From: Thoreauomyces humboldtii
Taxonomy: Eukaryota > Chytridiomycota > Chytridiomycetes > Spizellomycetales > Powellomycetaceae
Assembly (NCBI GenBank): GCA_027596035.1
Contig: JADGJA010000050.1
Span: 1-55,955 of the forward strand
DNA: 55,955 bases
Reading direction: 5' to 3'
Shown here in pieces: positions 20,601 to 32,764 of this stretch (positions are counted from its first letter, which is position 1; each line of letters opens with the position of its first letter). The notes under the pieces were generated by a model. It was given only the letters and a program-made list of their open reading frames with translations, was not told the origin of the DNA and made no database searches. Both the position numbers and the translations under genes were made by a program.

Positions 20601-23600
20601 AAATCTTGACTCCCTGGGCTTTGAGAACCTTGCTTCGGTCCACAAGCTGCCGGAGCGCGGTCTCCAGCTGCTGGCCGATGGGAAGGGCGCGATTAGGCAG
20701 CACATCCCTGAGATCATCTGCACTCGTGTCACTGAAGATGTGATCTCGCTCCTCCTCGAACTGGCCGATGAGATTCTCAAGCTCGTCCTGGCGCTTCTCC
20801 CATTCGATCTGGCGCGAGTCCGTCTCGCTCTGTAGCTCGGCATAAGCATCCTCCAGCTGCGTGAGCTGCGCGACGGTGTCGGTTAGTTCTCGCTTGGCCG
20901 AGTTTGACGCCTCGCGCTCCTTCCCTAGCTCTCGCTGCAACCGCAAATCCGCAAGTTGGAGCGCAGACATTTTGCTGTGCCAAGCTGCCAGGCGCTCGGT
21001 GCTAGCTGAGTGGTCTTTTAGCGTCTCGATCAATTCAGCAAGCGAAGAACTTTTCTGAGTTGTTTCCGCTAGCTGATCCTCAAGATGCTGCTTCTCTGCG
21101 AGGAGAACCTCGAGGTCATTGGCGAGACCCACCTTGCGAGCGTCAATGTCGCGTAGTCGCTGGCATGTCCGCTCGTACTTGGTCAACACCACCGATCCAG
21201 CTAGTCGACTCCGAAGCTCGCTGACCGATTTTTGAGAAAGACGCATCCGCTTCTTTTGTTCAATCCGAAGGTGAAAGATGGCGTTGTCACGATCGTCTAG
21301 TTCTTTCTCGAGCTGCACCACGGTAGACTCCAAGGTAGCGACCTTTTCCCCCAACTGCTGGTTTTGCCTCAATCCCGATGCATGACTAATCTTGAGTTCC
21401 AAGATCTGCTGATGCAGCTTGCCGATGATGAGCTTGTCGTCACCTTCCATCTGCAATTCTTCCACGGCCGCCCGTAAGATGTTTTTTTCGGTTTCATCCA
21501 ATTCCCGGCGGCTCATGAGGTCAGACGCTTGAGTCGTAGCTACCGCTGCTACATTTTTGTCTGGAACTCGAAGAGTCAGAACAAATCATTGACAACTGGA
21601 TCAGTGGATGGCTCACAGTTGGCGACATCTTGACGGAGACTTTCCAAGTTCGATTCCAGGTGTGAGATCCGGAGCTCTTTCTTTTCGTTCTCCTCTCTGC
21701 TTGCGCCTCCCTGAAGTAGAAGAAATGTCAATGAAGTGTTTCTCGGCAGCATGCAAGACCCGTACCACGAAGGAGTTGCGAAGCTCTAACTCAGCTTCCC
21801 GAAGTTTATAGTTCTCCTCTTTAGCCTCCATATACAATCGGTCCATCGAGTCCATCCGGTTCTTAATCTACGAGACAGCATTCAGTGCTTCGAAAAAAAC
21901 TGAAAAAAGCTAACACATGTAAGTTCTGACCTCTGTCTCGGACGCTGTCATTGATGTGCACTTTTGCTCGGCGATCTGTGCCCTGTTAAGCAGTATCCCC
22001 ACTTGTACTTCCAAAATTGAGATGCGATTCATGTCGGAAGCTCGCGCCTCTGCGTCTGGTCCTTTCTTGGTAAAGATGTCTATCAGTATAAAACGGAGGA
22101 TGATCGGGTCCTAACGCTTGCCAATACCTCCTCAGTAAGTGTCAGAAAATCGGCTTCGGCCCGCTTGGTCTGAACTACCCGTAAGTAAAGTTATCTCGAT
22201 CCACTTCTGATGAAATGCAGCGAGTCTTACCATCTCACGCGCTTCTCTCAAAGAGCTTTTTGTCTGCTCGAGTTGCGCCAATAGAGTCTTGATCTCCTGG
22301 GCTTGACTGCCAATTCGGCCCTTCTCCTCCAACCAGTGCTGTTCCTTTTCGAGGAGGTGCTTGGTCTTGGCGATGTAAAGATGAAGCTTGTTTTCCAACT
22401 GCATGTGGTCCACGGCAGGAACTGTTTCTGAAAGTCGAAGGTTCGAGTTGAGCAGCCACTTGGTTTGTAGTCCCTTCCAGATGAGTCTTCCCTACCAGCC
22501 AGATCGTTTAACAGCCGATCTACCTTCACTTGAGCCGCTCGCTTTGTAACTTCCAGTCGAGTCATCCGCTCCTTTGCCGCTTTCTCGAGTGCTATGAAAT
22601 CCGACTTGAAGGACCATTAGCGATCCAACCTACCGATCTTCTCCAAGCCTGACCAACCTGCGTGCGAGCGTGATCCCTCCGTAAGGCCCCCTCGACCTCC
22701 TGCAGCGCTTCGTATCGTCGGGTCAAGGCTTTCTCGTTCACTTTCATGACAGTGCACGTCCGCTGAGCGCTAATGTATTGCGACTTGATGTCTTCGGGGG
22801 GTCCTTCCAGCACCTTCAGCGTCTTTTGCAAGCTGGCAGATTGTAGCTCGGCGGCTTCCTTAGCGTTGATGGCTTCTCGGAGTTGCAAAGTGGACTTGGA
22901 TGTCCGTTCATGACTTTCGGTCTTCAATGTCTGGTAATTTCGGTAGAGTTGTCTTTGACGTCCGGCCAGGGCGCCATAAAGGTCCTGAGATGCTTAAATC
23001 GGTTAAGAAGGTGCCGCCACATGACTGAACTGTATTTAATCGTACCATGTACTTCTTCAAAGCCTGCTCGCTTTGTTGAATAACGCTATCTTTGCTCTTC
23101 ATCTCCTCTAAACAGATGACCACCTTCTCCGCTAATATCTCATAATCCGCCTGACTACCCATCTGCAGGCTTGCAGGAAGCTCGACTGCGCGCTTTGCCG
23201 GCTTTTGCGCAATTGCCTTCCAATGATCCCGGTCTTCCGTCAGATCAAAAAGCCGCGCTCGCAAGTCTTCGGCGTCCCTTCGCGCAACACCAAGCTTCTC
23301 TGTTGCAGCCTGTACTTCCCCTCTCAAGGTCGTGTTCACAGATATCACATGCTTCTCAGAGTCGAGGTCCACGAGAGTATCGTCCACTCCCAGACGCTGT
23401 CGCTTCTCCAGAAGCTCCAAGAGTTTGTTCACTGCGCGGAATGGTTGCACGGGTCCATCTTCGTTATCGCTTTCACGGCTGTGTCGCAGCTGTACGAGCG
23501 ACAGGGACACCTCTCTGATGGCTGCTTCAAGACGAGATTTGTCATTTTTCAGGATGCGAGCCTCAGCCTAGGTGATTCATGCATTTAATCAGATATTTGA

Positions 23601-26061
23601 CCAAAATTCGGGATTGAGTGGTTGTACCTCGAGTCGTTTAGCCTCCTGTCTAGCCTCGCTTCCGTCCACCTGGGCGCGCTCCAACTCGACAGCCAGTCGG
23701 TCAAGCTGCTCGCTGGCTATGGCAACCGGCGCAATGGTAGACTCCCGGGACTTAGATCGACGAGCTTTTGCATTCTTAATACGCAATCGTTCCGCGTAAT
23801 CTTCTACTTCCGTGAAGTCCGCGGCCGTCATCCCGAGCTTTACTGCGCGCTCGCCCTTTTCCAGAGCGTGTAACCTCATCGTGGACTTCATCTGCAAACG
23901 CTCCTCTTCCAGCCCGTCGATCTCTGTGCGAAGCCGGGAAGTTAAGGCTTTGGACTTTTCGAGCTCGACAGACAGAATATCCTGAATGTTGGAGACATCG
24001 ATCTTCGAGGCTTCCTTGATGCCCAGCCGCTGCCGAAGAGCAGTGTTTTCATCGACAAACTCTCCGACCTGCCGTTCCAAAACATTCAGCTGCTGCGTCC
24101 GAGTCAAAATCTCCTTTTCTTTTGCCCGCAGTCGCAGCTGTAATTGTTTGATCTCCTTCGCAGCTTCCGGAAGCCCGTAAACGCCAGACTCGTACTTGGC
24201 GATGCGGGTCTGGAGTTGTACAATATCCTTCTCCTTTTCTTCCAGTTGTTCGTCGGCCGCTTTGATTTTGTTCAAAGTCTTCCGATGGCGGGCTTTGTAT
24301 GCTTCAAGCTTGTCTTTTGAGCGGTGTACGCCGTCGATCTGACTTCTAAGTGCTTCCAAGTCTACACCAGACTTGTTCTGCATGGCCTGGTCGATTTTGT
24401 TCCAGTCCATGCTGAGAAGCTCAAAATCCCGATAACTCTCGTCCAGTTTACTCTGAAGCGTCTGTATCAATTCGTCCTTTTCAACGAGTTCTTTCTGATA
24501 ATTTCCAACATGGGATGACTGAAGCTCCTGACGCATGTTAGCGGTGTCCGCTTGGAGTTGCTCTATCACCACGTCTTTCGCTGTGGATTCCGATTCGGAG
24601 ATTTGAATGGCGCGCTCGTAGTGTCGCACCTCAGCTTGCAGCTCGCTGAGGAATCGCTCGTCCCTAGAACCCGCCTTCTCAACCTGATGTGTAAGATCTT
24701 CCAACTTTGTGCGAAGAGCAATCTTCTCCGCATTCAGTTGATCGATAATCAGATCATGGTTTGTCGCCATCTGCTGAGTTTCGAGTTGTTCCCGCTCTTT
24801 TCTTTTGGAACGGCAGGTATTGTAAGCCATCATGAAGCGTTAGCATCAACTCGTCTGTGCATTTACCTCTCGAGCTCCGTGACCGTCACTTCAACTTCCT
24901 GAGTGAGAGACTCCACCTCCTGGGTGAGACGCGCATTTTCCGAACTCAGAAGCTCCACTTCAGCGAGATATCGTGCGAGTTCTCCGTTCTTCTCCTATTC
25001 GAAATCATCAGAACCAGTCTGTCCATATCAGGAACATATCAGCTTTTTTGTCCCCAGTCTTACTCGCAACTGCTTCCTGAATTGATCGTCGTCCATATTT
25101 TTGAGTTGAATGCGGTCCTTCCTGTCTTTCAGTTGTGATTGGTAGTCCTTGATCTCTGCTTTCATCCTCGAGGCTAGTTCTTCGGCAGCCGATGCGCGAG
25201 CCTTTTCCGCATTCAAATTCTGCAGGGAGCACGCTCTACGCGTCAGGATTGAATTTCAAGCAGATATCAAGGATTGCCGAGCTCACAGCCGTAGCCTCTC
25301 GCACAACTGTGCGTTCTGCAGCAAGGTGGGCTTCCGTTTCGGCTAGATTCCCAGTCAAGGCATCAATCCGCTTCTCCAGGTCCTCATTGTCCTCTCGAAG
25401 CGTCCTCAGCTCTTCACGGCAAGAGTCGAATGTTAGAACCGTCCCGCGTACGCTCGGAAACGTTTGCGAATACCGGTAAGGTACGGGGCATCTCCTCCTG
25501 AGATGAGCCCGGCCATTTCATCATCCTGTATTTGCAGTTTTGCCTAGGACGAGACTGTTAGTACTTGAAATCATGCAGGGCTCCACCAATGCCTAGCTAC
25601 CTCGAGAGCGTGATTATCTTCTTCAGCCTGCAGAAGATACAAATGCTGGTTTCTGCCGTAGAGAGGTCATGAGATAGGCACAGGCATGTCCCACACACAC
25701 AGATCTAGGGAATCATACTCCATGACAATCTGGGTCACTTTGAATAGATGCAAAAGGTTCGTCGTGGACGCCTTCGGGTCTTCGAGAGCGAGTCAGACTT
25801 GGGAGAAGTGGAAGCTCTCTAGGTCTAAAAAAACCTACCCTCAAGCCGGACGCGAGACTCGACAAGGATATCGTAGAGCTCTTCCAGCTGGACATCTAGA
25901 GTCTCGGTGGGCTTTGACAAAACGGTCAGCCGTTCCGTCGTGTACTGGCGGGGTTCTGAAGTGAACGCTGAAGGACTTACCTGATCAGCAAATGTACCTA
26001 AATCGAATGCCAGGACCTTCTCCCAGTTCAAGGGTATGATCCTGTTGGTAAAGCCCGCCAT
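17660..26061 (-). CDS. CEP290: CEP290, ciliary transition-zone coiled-coil protein
   Basis: Structural protein of the transition zone linking basal-body microtubules to the ciliary membrane. Twenty exons fit in phase: 25981..26061, 25839..25911, 25719..25779, 25601..25652, 25474..25543, 25287..25411, 25064..25219, 24867..24994, 23628..24801, 23046..23567, 22658..22984, 22496..22604, 22231..22427, 22128..22169, 21931..22065, 21766..21867, 21617..21710, 18103..21560, 17885..18035 and 17660..17829. They encode about 2408 residues, against 2479 in humans. Almost the whole chain is heptad-rich coiled coil. Family blocks appear in order: NLLHLFKVTQ near the N-terminus, KYESGVYGL, IDGLEEERLQMKS, MKVNEKALTRRYEAL, and near the end FDPAFFEELEDLKW with LSRQLGV. 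Epsilon-tubulin lies head to head. Small exon edges may be off by a few codons; identity is very secure. Confidence 0.95.
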
Positions 26062-26474
26062 CGCTCCAGACGGGTTCCTGGGCAAGTAGGAGGGTCGCGC
26101 AGCAAGTAAAGTACTTTCTGGTCAGGAGCGTCGGGATTTCTGAGGTGCGTTTCCGGTGTGTGTCATGTCCGACCGGGTCCGAGGCACCAAAAGGCCGACG
26201 AGAAACCTTTCCCCTGGACACTTTCCTCACCTGCACATCACGGTGACCGCTGTAAGACGGTGGACGACTCGACGAACCCCTCATTCCAACTGACTGCTGA
26301 ATTCATAGTACATCGGCCGCCCGTCCTGGCGCAGCGCCCCGAGGCAGCTCAGCATCTCCTCACGCCTATCGTCCCACCGCCCAAGCTTGTAACATTCTCT
26401 CCAGCGCTTCGCAAAGCCACTCCCCTCGACTTCTGCCCACCAAACGGTCGCTGCGCAATGTTTCTTGTCAACCA
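26062..26474. promoter_or_regulatory. Bidirectional promoter region of CEP290 and epsilon-tubulin
   Basis: Only 413 bases separate the two ATG codons, so the genes probably share regulatory DNA. At 26074-26087 GTTCCTGGGCAAG loosely resembles an RFX X-box (GTNRCC-RGYAAC), with several mismatches in the left half. No TATA box is evident. Shared control is inferred from geometry and from both products being basal-body or cilium proteins. Confidence 0.5.
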
Positions 26475-28119
26475 ATGAGCCAGTCCATCGTAATCCAAGT
26501 CGGTCAATGCGGAAATCAGATTGGCTCCCGATTCTGGGACATGGTCTTGCAGGAACATGCAAAGAACAATCCGAAGGGTCTATACGACGACGCTCTCGGC
26601 ACTTTCTTTCGAAATGTCGACCGTCACGGCTTCTCGAACCATCCAGTCGGTGACGGAACTCGTCGCATCTCTGGTCTTCGTGCCAGGGGCGTCATGATCG
26701 ACATGGAAGAGCGCGTGATCGGTCAGATCCGTCAGAGCGCTCTCAGCGAGCTCTTCAATCCCGACCAGCAAGTCATAAGCAACTCTGGGAGCGGGAACAA
26801 TTGGGCGGTAGGGAACACCGTGTACGGCCCGCAGTATAGGGAGGAGATCCTAGAGGTAGTGAGGAGACAGGCAGAGTACTGCGATGCGTTGCAATCGTTC
26901 TTCATGCTGGGATCTTTGGGAGGCGGGACCGGCTCCGGACTGGGCTCGTACGTGTGCGAAATGCTGTCCGACGAGTACCCCGACGTCTATCGCTTCTCGA
27001 CTACCATCATGCCGAGCGCTACAGACGACGTAGTCACCTCACCTTATAACAGGTTGGTCGCGCACTTCAATGCGATACCATGAGGAATGCCCTCGCTGAC
27101 TTCTTCGCTCCTAGCATGCTTTCTCTGTCAAAGTTGATCGAGACGGCCGATGCTGTCCTCCCAATTGAAAACGAAGCCTTGCTGGACATCCATCAACGCA
27201 TCGTTCAGCACACGGAGGCAGGTCCTCGAGCCCGCAAGCGGCAGATCGCACTGACCGACAGCGGCGTTGCGGGATTCGGCGGCATGTGTGGCGTTGGAGC
27301 TCGGAAAACACACCCCTACGACTCCATGAATAACATAGCAGCGAACCTTCTGATGAACATGACCAGCTCCATGCGCTTTGAAGGGACCATGAACGTCGAC
27401 ATCAACGATATAGTCACCAATCTCGTTCCGTATCCGAGGCTCAAGTTCCTCATGTCTAGCATGACCCCGCTCTTTACGCTTACGGACTCGAGACCCCCAC
27501 CTCAGAGAACCTTGGATCAGATGTTTATCGATGCTTTCAGCCGAGAGACACAGCTCGTACGCGCAGATCCGAAAGCTAATCGGTACCGGGTGTGCGCCGC
27601 TTCAAAGCATTTCCGATTCCCGCTGACAGTTGCCAACTATGTAGATACTTGGCATGTGCGTTGATCGCACGAGGTGATGTTGAGGTGTCGGATCTAAGAC
27701 GCAATATCGAGCGCATGTCTTCCCAGTTGAGGTTCCCGGCATGGAACAAGGAAGGTTGGAAGACGGGCATGTGCTCAGTCCCGCCCCTGGGTCAGGTTAG
27801 TTCTATGCTATTTCTGGTTGTCATGCAAACGAACTTCTCTCAATACCGTACCACATAGACCCGGTGTCTGCTTTCATTGGCGAATAACTGCTGCATCCGT
27901 CAAAACTTTTCCCGTCTTCACGGAAGGTTTACCAAGCTTTACAGGCGGCGGGTAAGTGTTCCCTCCGCTTCTTCGTATCCTAGTTTTCCTTCCTGACATG
28001 GTCGAATGCAGGCAAACCTGCACCATTACACCCAGTACATTGATGCCGCAGACATCGCAACCGCCGCCGAGAACGTAGAGGATATCATTGCTGAGTATAC
28101 TGCGCAAGAACTTGCTTAA
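26475..28119 (+). CDS. TUBE1: Epsilon-tubulin
   Basis: Centriole/basal-body tubulin needed for triplet microtubules. Exons 26475..27052, 27115..27582, 27645..27795, 27859..27951 and 28012..28119 give 465 residues, against 475 in human TUBE1. The N-terminus is VIQVGQCGNQIGSRFWD, with Phe-Trp where alpha/beta tubulins differ. The GTP-binding loop is GSLGGGTGSGLGSY. Epsilon-type features include the FFRNVD segment, the SGSGNNWAVG motif, DDVVTSPYN across the first splice, and RADPKANRYLACALIARG across the second. The C-terminus lacks the acidic EEGEF-type tail, as expected. Together with CEP290 this says the organism builds centrioles and flagella. Confidence 0.96.
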
Positions 28120-28344
28120 ATTTTGGAAACTCTTTCTTCGTTTTTGGGTAGCAATAGAATGGAAGCAGCGAAGCTTAGAGAAGTCAAAAGAGTCAGACGT
28201 ATTCTACACTGCATACTAAGCTTCTGGCATTGTGTGGAAGCTTGCTGTTCGACGTCAGAAAATGCCAGCCATGTGGCAGATCGTATCCAGACAGCAGATG
28301 GACATGGATTCGTCACATTGTAACAGCTCAACGCCATCACGTGT

Positions 28345-29801
28345 TCAGTAGTGTCCTCTGATCCCTGTCTGCAACGACCCACTCCCCCTCCTGGAACCGT
28401 TCACGGTGCCATACGGGTCGCCGTAAGGACTCGGCGGCCCGCCGCCGAAAGCCCAGGTCTCCCTTCCTGCGTAGCTCGTCGAAGTATCTGGGCCGACTTG
28501 CCTTCCCTTTTGCTGCGGCTGCGGCGGCTGGCTTGTCCGGTAAGGCTCGCTGATGCCGGGGGTGCGCATGTTCGATAGCTCGGATGGTTTATCGGATTGG
28601 AGACCCGAGGAAAAGGCGCCTTTCCCGCGAAGGGCGTTGGTCACCGTCTCGAAGATGTTCTCGACAAAGAGCATGATCGTCACGTGTAGGCAGATGATGG
28701 CGTTGTTATATCCCGAAGCTGAAGTGAAGGAAGGTGGGTGAGCTCCTGCAAGGTTCGGGGATCCATATAGCGTGAAGCTTACTTCGTAGCGGGAACACGA
28801 CGGACAGCTCAGACACGCAAAGGGTGGCAATGATTCCCATCATGATGTCGTTGACCAAGCGCAACGTCTAAAGTTCCCTCGTCAGATATCTTCCAACTTT
28901 TTGCAACGACCATGTCAAACGTTACCTTTAACATGGTGAACGTGTCGTTTCCTCCAGCGCTTGAAGAATTGGTTCCGAACGAGCTGGGAAGATTCCAAGA
29001 GAAGCAGAAGAGTCCGCCCAGAAGGTAGACGAGCAGCGGGATGAAAAAGAGAGCCACGAAAACCTAGCGTGAAGATCTGTGAGGCTGGGCAATTTCGCGT
29101 TGCAGCGCTAATCGGGCGTACCTTGTTGAAGACCGTCGGGTGAACCTGTGAGTTTGCTACCTCTCGCAGAACAAGCACGCCGAGGGCAATGCCGTACAAA
29201 AACACTGCTGAACATAAGCCACGTTGAAATAGCTGCCGGTGCTTGGTTTTTGTAATCACATGACAGAAGCGAGTGATGCCAGCCATGCACAGGAAGATCT
29301 GAACGGAAACATCTCCATCAATACCAGTCATCAGTTGACTGGCTACAGAGCGGGCTTACAATCATCATGATGAGGCCCACGGATCCAGTGCGGTCGCTGA
29401 CGGCATAGTCCGCGTCGCTCGAGTGAAGAGCATAGGCGATGCTTCCGGTGAATACGAGATTGCCGATCGTTCCCATCATCAGGAACACGCTCCGCGCATT
29501 GAAACGAGAAAACATCCGGGACGTCGCCACGCCGATACTGATGGCCAGGAAAGGCCAGCATGCCCCGACGACCATGCCTGGCCCTCCGAACTCTGCAGCG
29601 ATCACCGATGCTACGGATGTTGCATATGTTCCGAGTTGGAGCACGCAAAAGCCTATGGCATCGGCTTCAGTCCCGTTCGGATTCTGATACATGTAGCCAA
29701 CGACACAGGCCGCTAAACCGAGGAGGAAATTAGATTCTGTCTGGTCGGCCCGACAAGATGGGACTTTGCTCACTCTGAAGTTGCTGGGAAGGATCTGTCA
29801 T
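28345..29801 (-). CDS. Unrecognised multi-pass membrane protein
   Basis: Model exons are 29774..29801, 29360..29736, 29122..29298, 28926..29063, 28783..28867 and 28345..28718, giving about 392 residues. I do not recognise the family. About seven to nine hydrophobic segments are visible, for example LLGLAACVVGYMY, WPFLAISIGVATS, GNLVFTGSIAYAL, SAVFLYGIALGVLVL, FIPLLVYLLGGLFCF and GIIATLCV. The last 95 residues form a soluble tail rich in Pro, Gly and Ser (SQPPQPQQKG). The inner exons join in phase with good signals. The first intron is short (37 bases) and the 28-base first exon is the least certain part. It could be a receptor-like seven-span protein or a transporter; nothing decides this. 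Confidence 0.65.
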
Positions 29802-30429
29802 TGTGCAAGGGGTGTTTGACGTTCGCCGTCGCTCGATGACCCGGCTGGAAGCGAGACTCGGACCTGTTAACTTCAGTGTTAAGAGCCAAAGGATAGGAAG
29901 GAAATAAAAAGAAACGATTATATGGATTGTTCAAGCGCCCCTTTGTCGTGCTTATACGAAAGAAATCAACGAAGGGTGGGAAATGCTCATAGAGTTCAAG
30001 CCGCCCGCCACCACTGATGCCAATTGGAGGAACAAGCCCTCCGCCCAACGCGACGTGTATCCGAGTCTTCTGACTGGTTCGGACGTTTCGTTTGGCCGTG
30101 AAACGCGCACTGGGCATCAGGGGTTCGAAAAGCGTTTGGATTGGGTATCACTCTGACTCTGAGGCTGAGGCGGAGTTTCGCGGCGCTGTCGAGCTGGTCT
30201 TCATCAAGTTGCGGCGCCACAAAATGCCACCGATTGGATGTGGAATTGACAGATTGACGGAGGATTGAGCTGAAGAAGCAGCGTAGGGCTGAAGAGTCAT
30301 GGCGACATCTGCACTGCGCCTCAGGGCACCTGTAGTGCTTCTTTGAGCTGTCTCACGGCCCTACTTGACGGGACTCTAGGTGACTAGGCCACTCAATCAT
30401 GTTCCACGTCGCCATATTATTCACGGCGC
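29802..30429. other. Intergenic, no convincing gene
   Basis: Upstream flank of the multi-pass membrane gene. A short ATG-started frame of about 44 codons begins at 30300 on the minus strand, and another GTG-started frame overlaps it. Neither resembles a family, and neither extends by a clear splice. It is probably 5' untranslated or promoter DNA. Confidence 0.4.
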
Positions 30430-32764
30430 TTACGATGCGGAAGGAAAAAGAAAAGCTTGAATCACCGCTATGATATCTGCCGATCCTAGGTCCGCAAAGC
30501 TTTGCTATGACAGAGAGAACAACGTCAATAAGTCGGCATCTGATCACAGTTGTCCTCGGGCTCACTCACCTCAACCTCCTTGGGAGTACCACACTTCTTC
30601 AACCTCTGCTTCCTCGCCACAAAGCACGCAGCGGCCGCTACTGCAAACAGCCTTGTCCCGTCCCCTTCGCACCCGTATCCGATCATCCGATCCCACAATG
30701 CCAACACCTGATCCACCGACAGCACCCCTACGAAACCGTACCCGATCCATCTTCCGGCCGTCCGTGCGGGAGGCGATCCGCAGATGTGCGTCAGGTGGTG
30801 GTAAAGGGGTGTCGAATGCTGTTTGAGTAGGGACTCGAACTGCGTGAGCAAACTGGGAAGGGTTGGAGTCGATGGATGTGGGTGGAGGGTGTGGAGATTG
30901 GAGAAACAACTAGTGCCGAAAGAAGATTTAGAGCACAAAGCAACGATTAAATCTTTACGTTCGGCATCCACATTTCTTACCGAACGTAGAGCTCTCGAAA
31001 CGTCATATACGCTGCCTCCGGGGTTGCATGAAGGAAACACAGAGGCATAGCATAACACGCAACGCCCCAGAACGGGAGAACACCGTTCGGCGGATATCTT
31101 TTCACCGTCATCGTCACGTCGGGGACTGTAGCAGTGGGCACGGTCGGAAGCCCCCGTTCTTGACCGGAGGGGACGTCATCTGTCGGGTGGAGCCTCCGCT
31201 CAATCCATTCGTCACGAACCCAGAAGAGCATTACTTCTCGCAAGATGTCCTCGAAGACAAAGTAGGTGTCGTCATTGCGACACTGCCGAGCATCTGCAAG
31301 GACGAGATGATCGACCAGAAGCTCGTACTGGCGGAGAGTAGTGCGGAGTTTCGTAGTGGTTTCTGACGTCTGACAGATGCACGTACCAGACTCAGCAGTT
31401 ACTTTCACGGTAACGTACTGTGCGATTTGAACTAACTCACGTGCGCGGCCATATCTTCCACGAGATCCGACTGCAGGAGAAGATCCCACATTCTCGGTCG
31501 CAGGCAGGGAGGGATGCCCTGACGCGCATATACTTGAGCGCGTGAGAAGCATCGTCGATTCGTGATTTCCTCACCAGCTGCAATGCGAGCGCGAAGGAGT
31601 GTTTCAGACTGGGCTAATATGAAGCATATCTAACAGTGAGTGGCTGGACGAAGTCCTGGGAAAGCAGAGACGCTGTATCGTCACACCTATTTCTTTCTCT
31701 TTACCGGACCTGTCAATTGCGGCGATCTGCTCCTGCCGGGGATCGAGCTCCGCGTAATGATACGCCAGCTCTTCGAGTAGAATAGGAGCCGTTCCGAGAT
31801 CGATTGGGAGAGCGCTCCAAAAAGACGAGAACTCTGGTGGTGGGCTACATCTGTATCCATCAACTCATTGTTTAGGGATCAATCTCGTAGTTGCATCTGC
31901 TACTCACCCATCCAGGTCAAGATCTGCTTTCGCAGAGAGAAGCGCATCTATGAGATCTTTGTCGTCATACAGACACGTGCGGTCCGGGTCGCGAGGTCCC
32001 CGAGAGGGAAGTCCGATAGCATTATTTGATGGACCTGGTGTAGTGTCATCGGACCCGCCCGGGCCGAACGCAGAATGAAGATACATGGCCTCTTCCTGTC
32101 GAGATCTCTGAACAACGCTGAACGTTAGCCTCCCGAATTGACCTTAGGCGCTCCTAGCTCGCGCTCACCCGTCGTGCGATAGGTACGTCCATTTCCAGAA
32201 CCAGTCTACCCAAGTTGGCTTTTGCGACAGCCACCAGTGCCCTCTGTGCAGCCTCCAAGGCTTTCTTTGCGCTCGAGTCCATTCCATGTCGTCCAGTACC
32301 ATTCGAGCTTCTTCTCGCGCAGCTGCCGATCCTCCGTTGATCTCGACACATAATCTGTACGTGGTTTTTGACGAGCTGGCCAACGCCCCCGGGACGGTCG
32401 AACACCCCGCGTGCAACGGTATGGAGGGGGAGGTTGGACGTTGTAGCAAGGGTTTCCGCCTACGAGACATGTCTACGTATAAGCTCATCAAGTCCGTTCG
32501 TCGAAGTGTTTGAAAGTTGACAAATGTGATGTGGATACCTGCACGAGTTTCTTAAAAGCCCAGTAAGCGGACGAGCTGCGAAGGCTCCGCTCGATACCTC
32601 TGGCCGTAGACGGATGATCATTACCCTGCCCATTGACAACATTAGCTGAAAAAGGGATGGTCGATCTTGCTTCAGTTCGGTACTGTGAAGGAAAATAGTG
32701 GAATCACTGAGCAAATACCATTTATGCTAGGTAGCTCGAACGGGGATTCCATCGTGAGTGCCAT
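30430..32764 (-). CDS. TBC1D19: TBC1D19-like Rab GTPase-activating protein
   Basis: TBC-domain protein; such proteins usually stimulate GTP hydrolysis by Rab GTPases. Ten exons, 32719..32764, 32539..32645, 32169..32459, 31908..32107, 31685..31844, 31575..31608, 31441..31532, 30981..31369, 30570..30909 and 30430..30504, give 577 residues, against 526 in human. The TBC core begins with YARQGIPPCLRPRMWDLLL. It continues through YFVFEDILREV, which keeps the IxxDxxR arginine position, then PPNGVLPFWGVACYAMPLCF, where the Gln of the usual YxQ finger is not evident. The end matches the TBC1D19 layout: VDQVLALWDRMIGY, ALA-rich helix, LADL-type last exon (FADLGSADIIAVIQAFLF). The N-terminal half carries LEMDVPIARR and LYDDKDLIDALL, also family-like. 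Exon edges in the N-terminal third are tentative. Confidence 0.85.

Noticed and set aside
22605..22657. A 29-base intron first suggested in CEP290
   Set aside because: Using the upstream GTTGGT donor gives a 53-base intron with a CTAAT branch site and better alignment to the family.
25412..25473. A 32-base intron first suggested in CEP290
   Set aside because: The GTATTC donor and downstream AAG acceptor give 62 bases with a perfect CTAAC branch site and restore the conserved block.
30000..30300. Short minus-strand frames near the multi-pass membrane gene
   Set aside because: I looked for an additional exon or small gene but found no phase-consistent splicing or family similarity.
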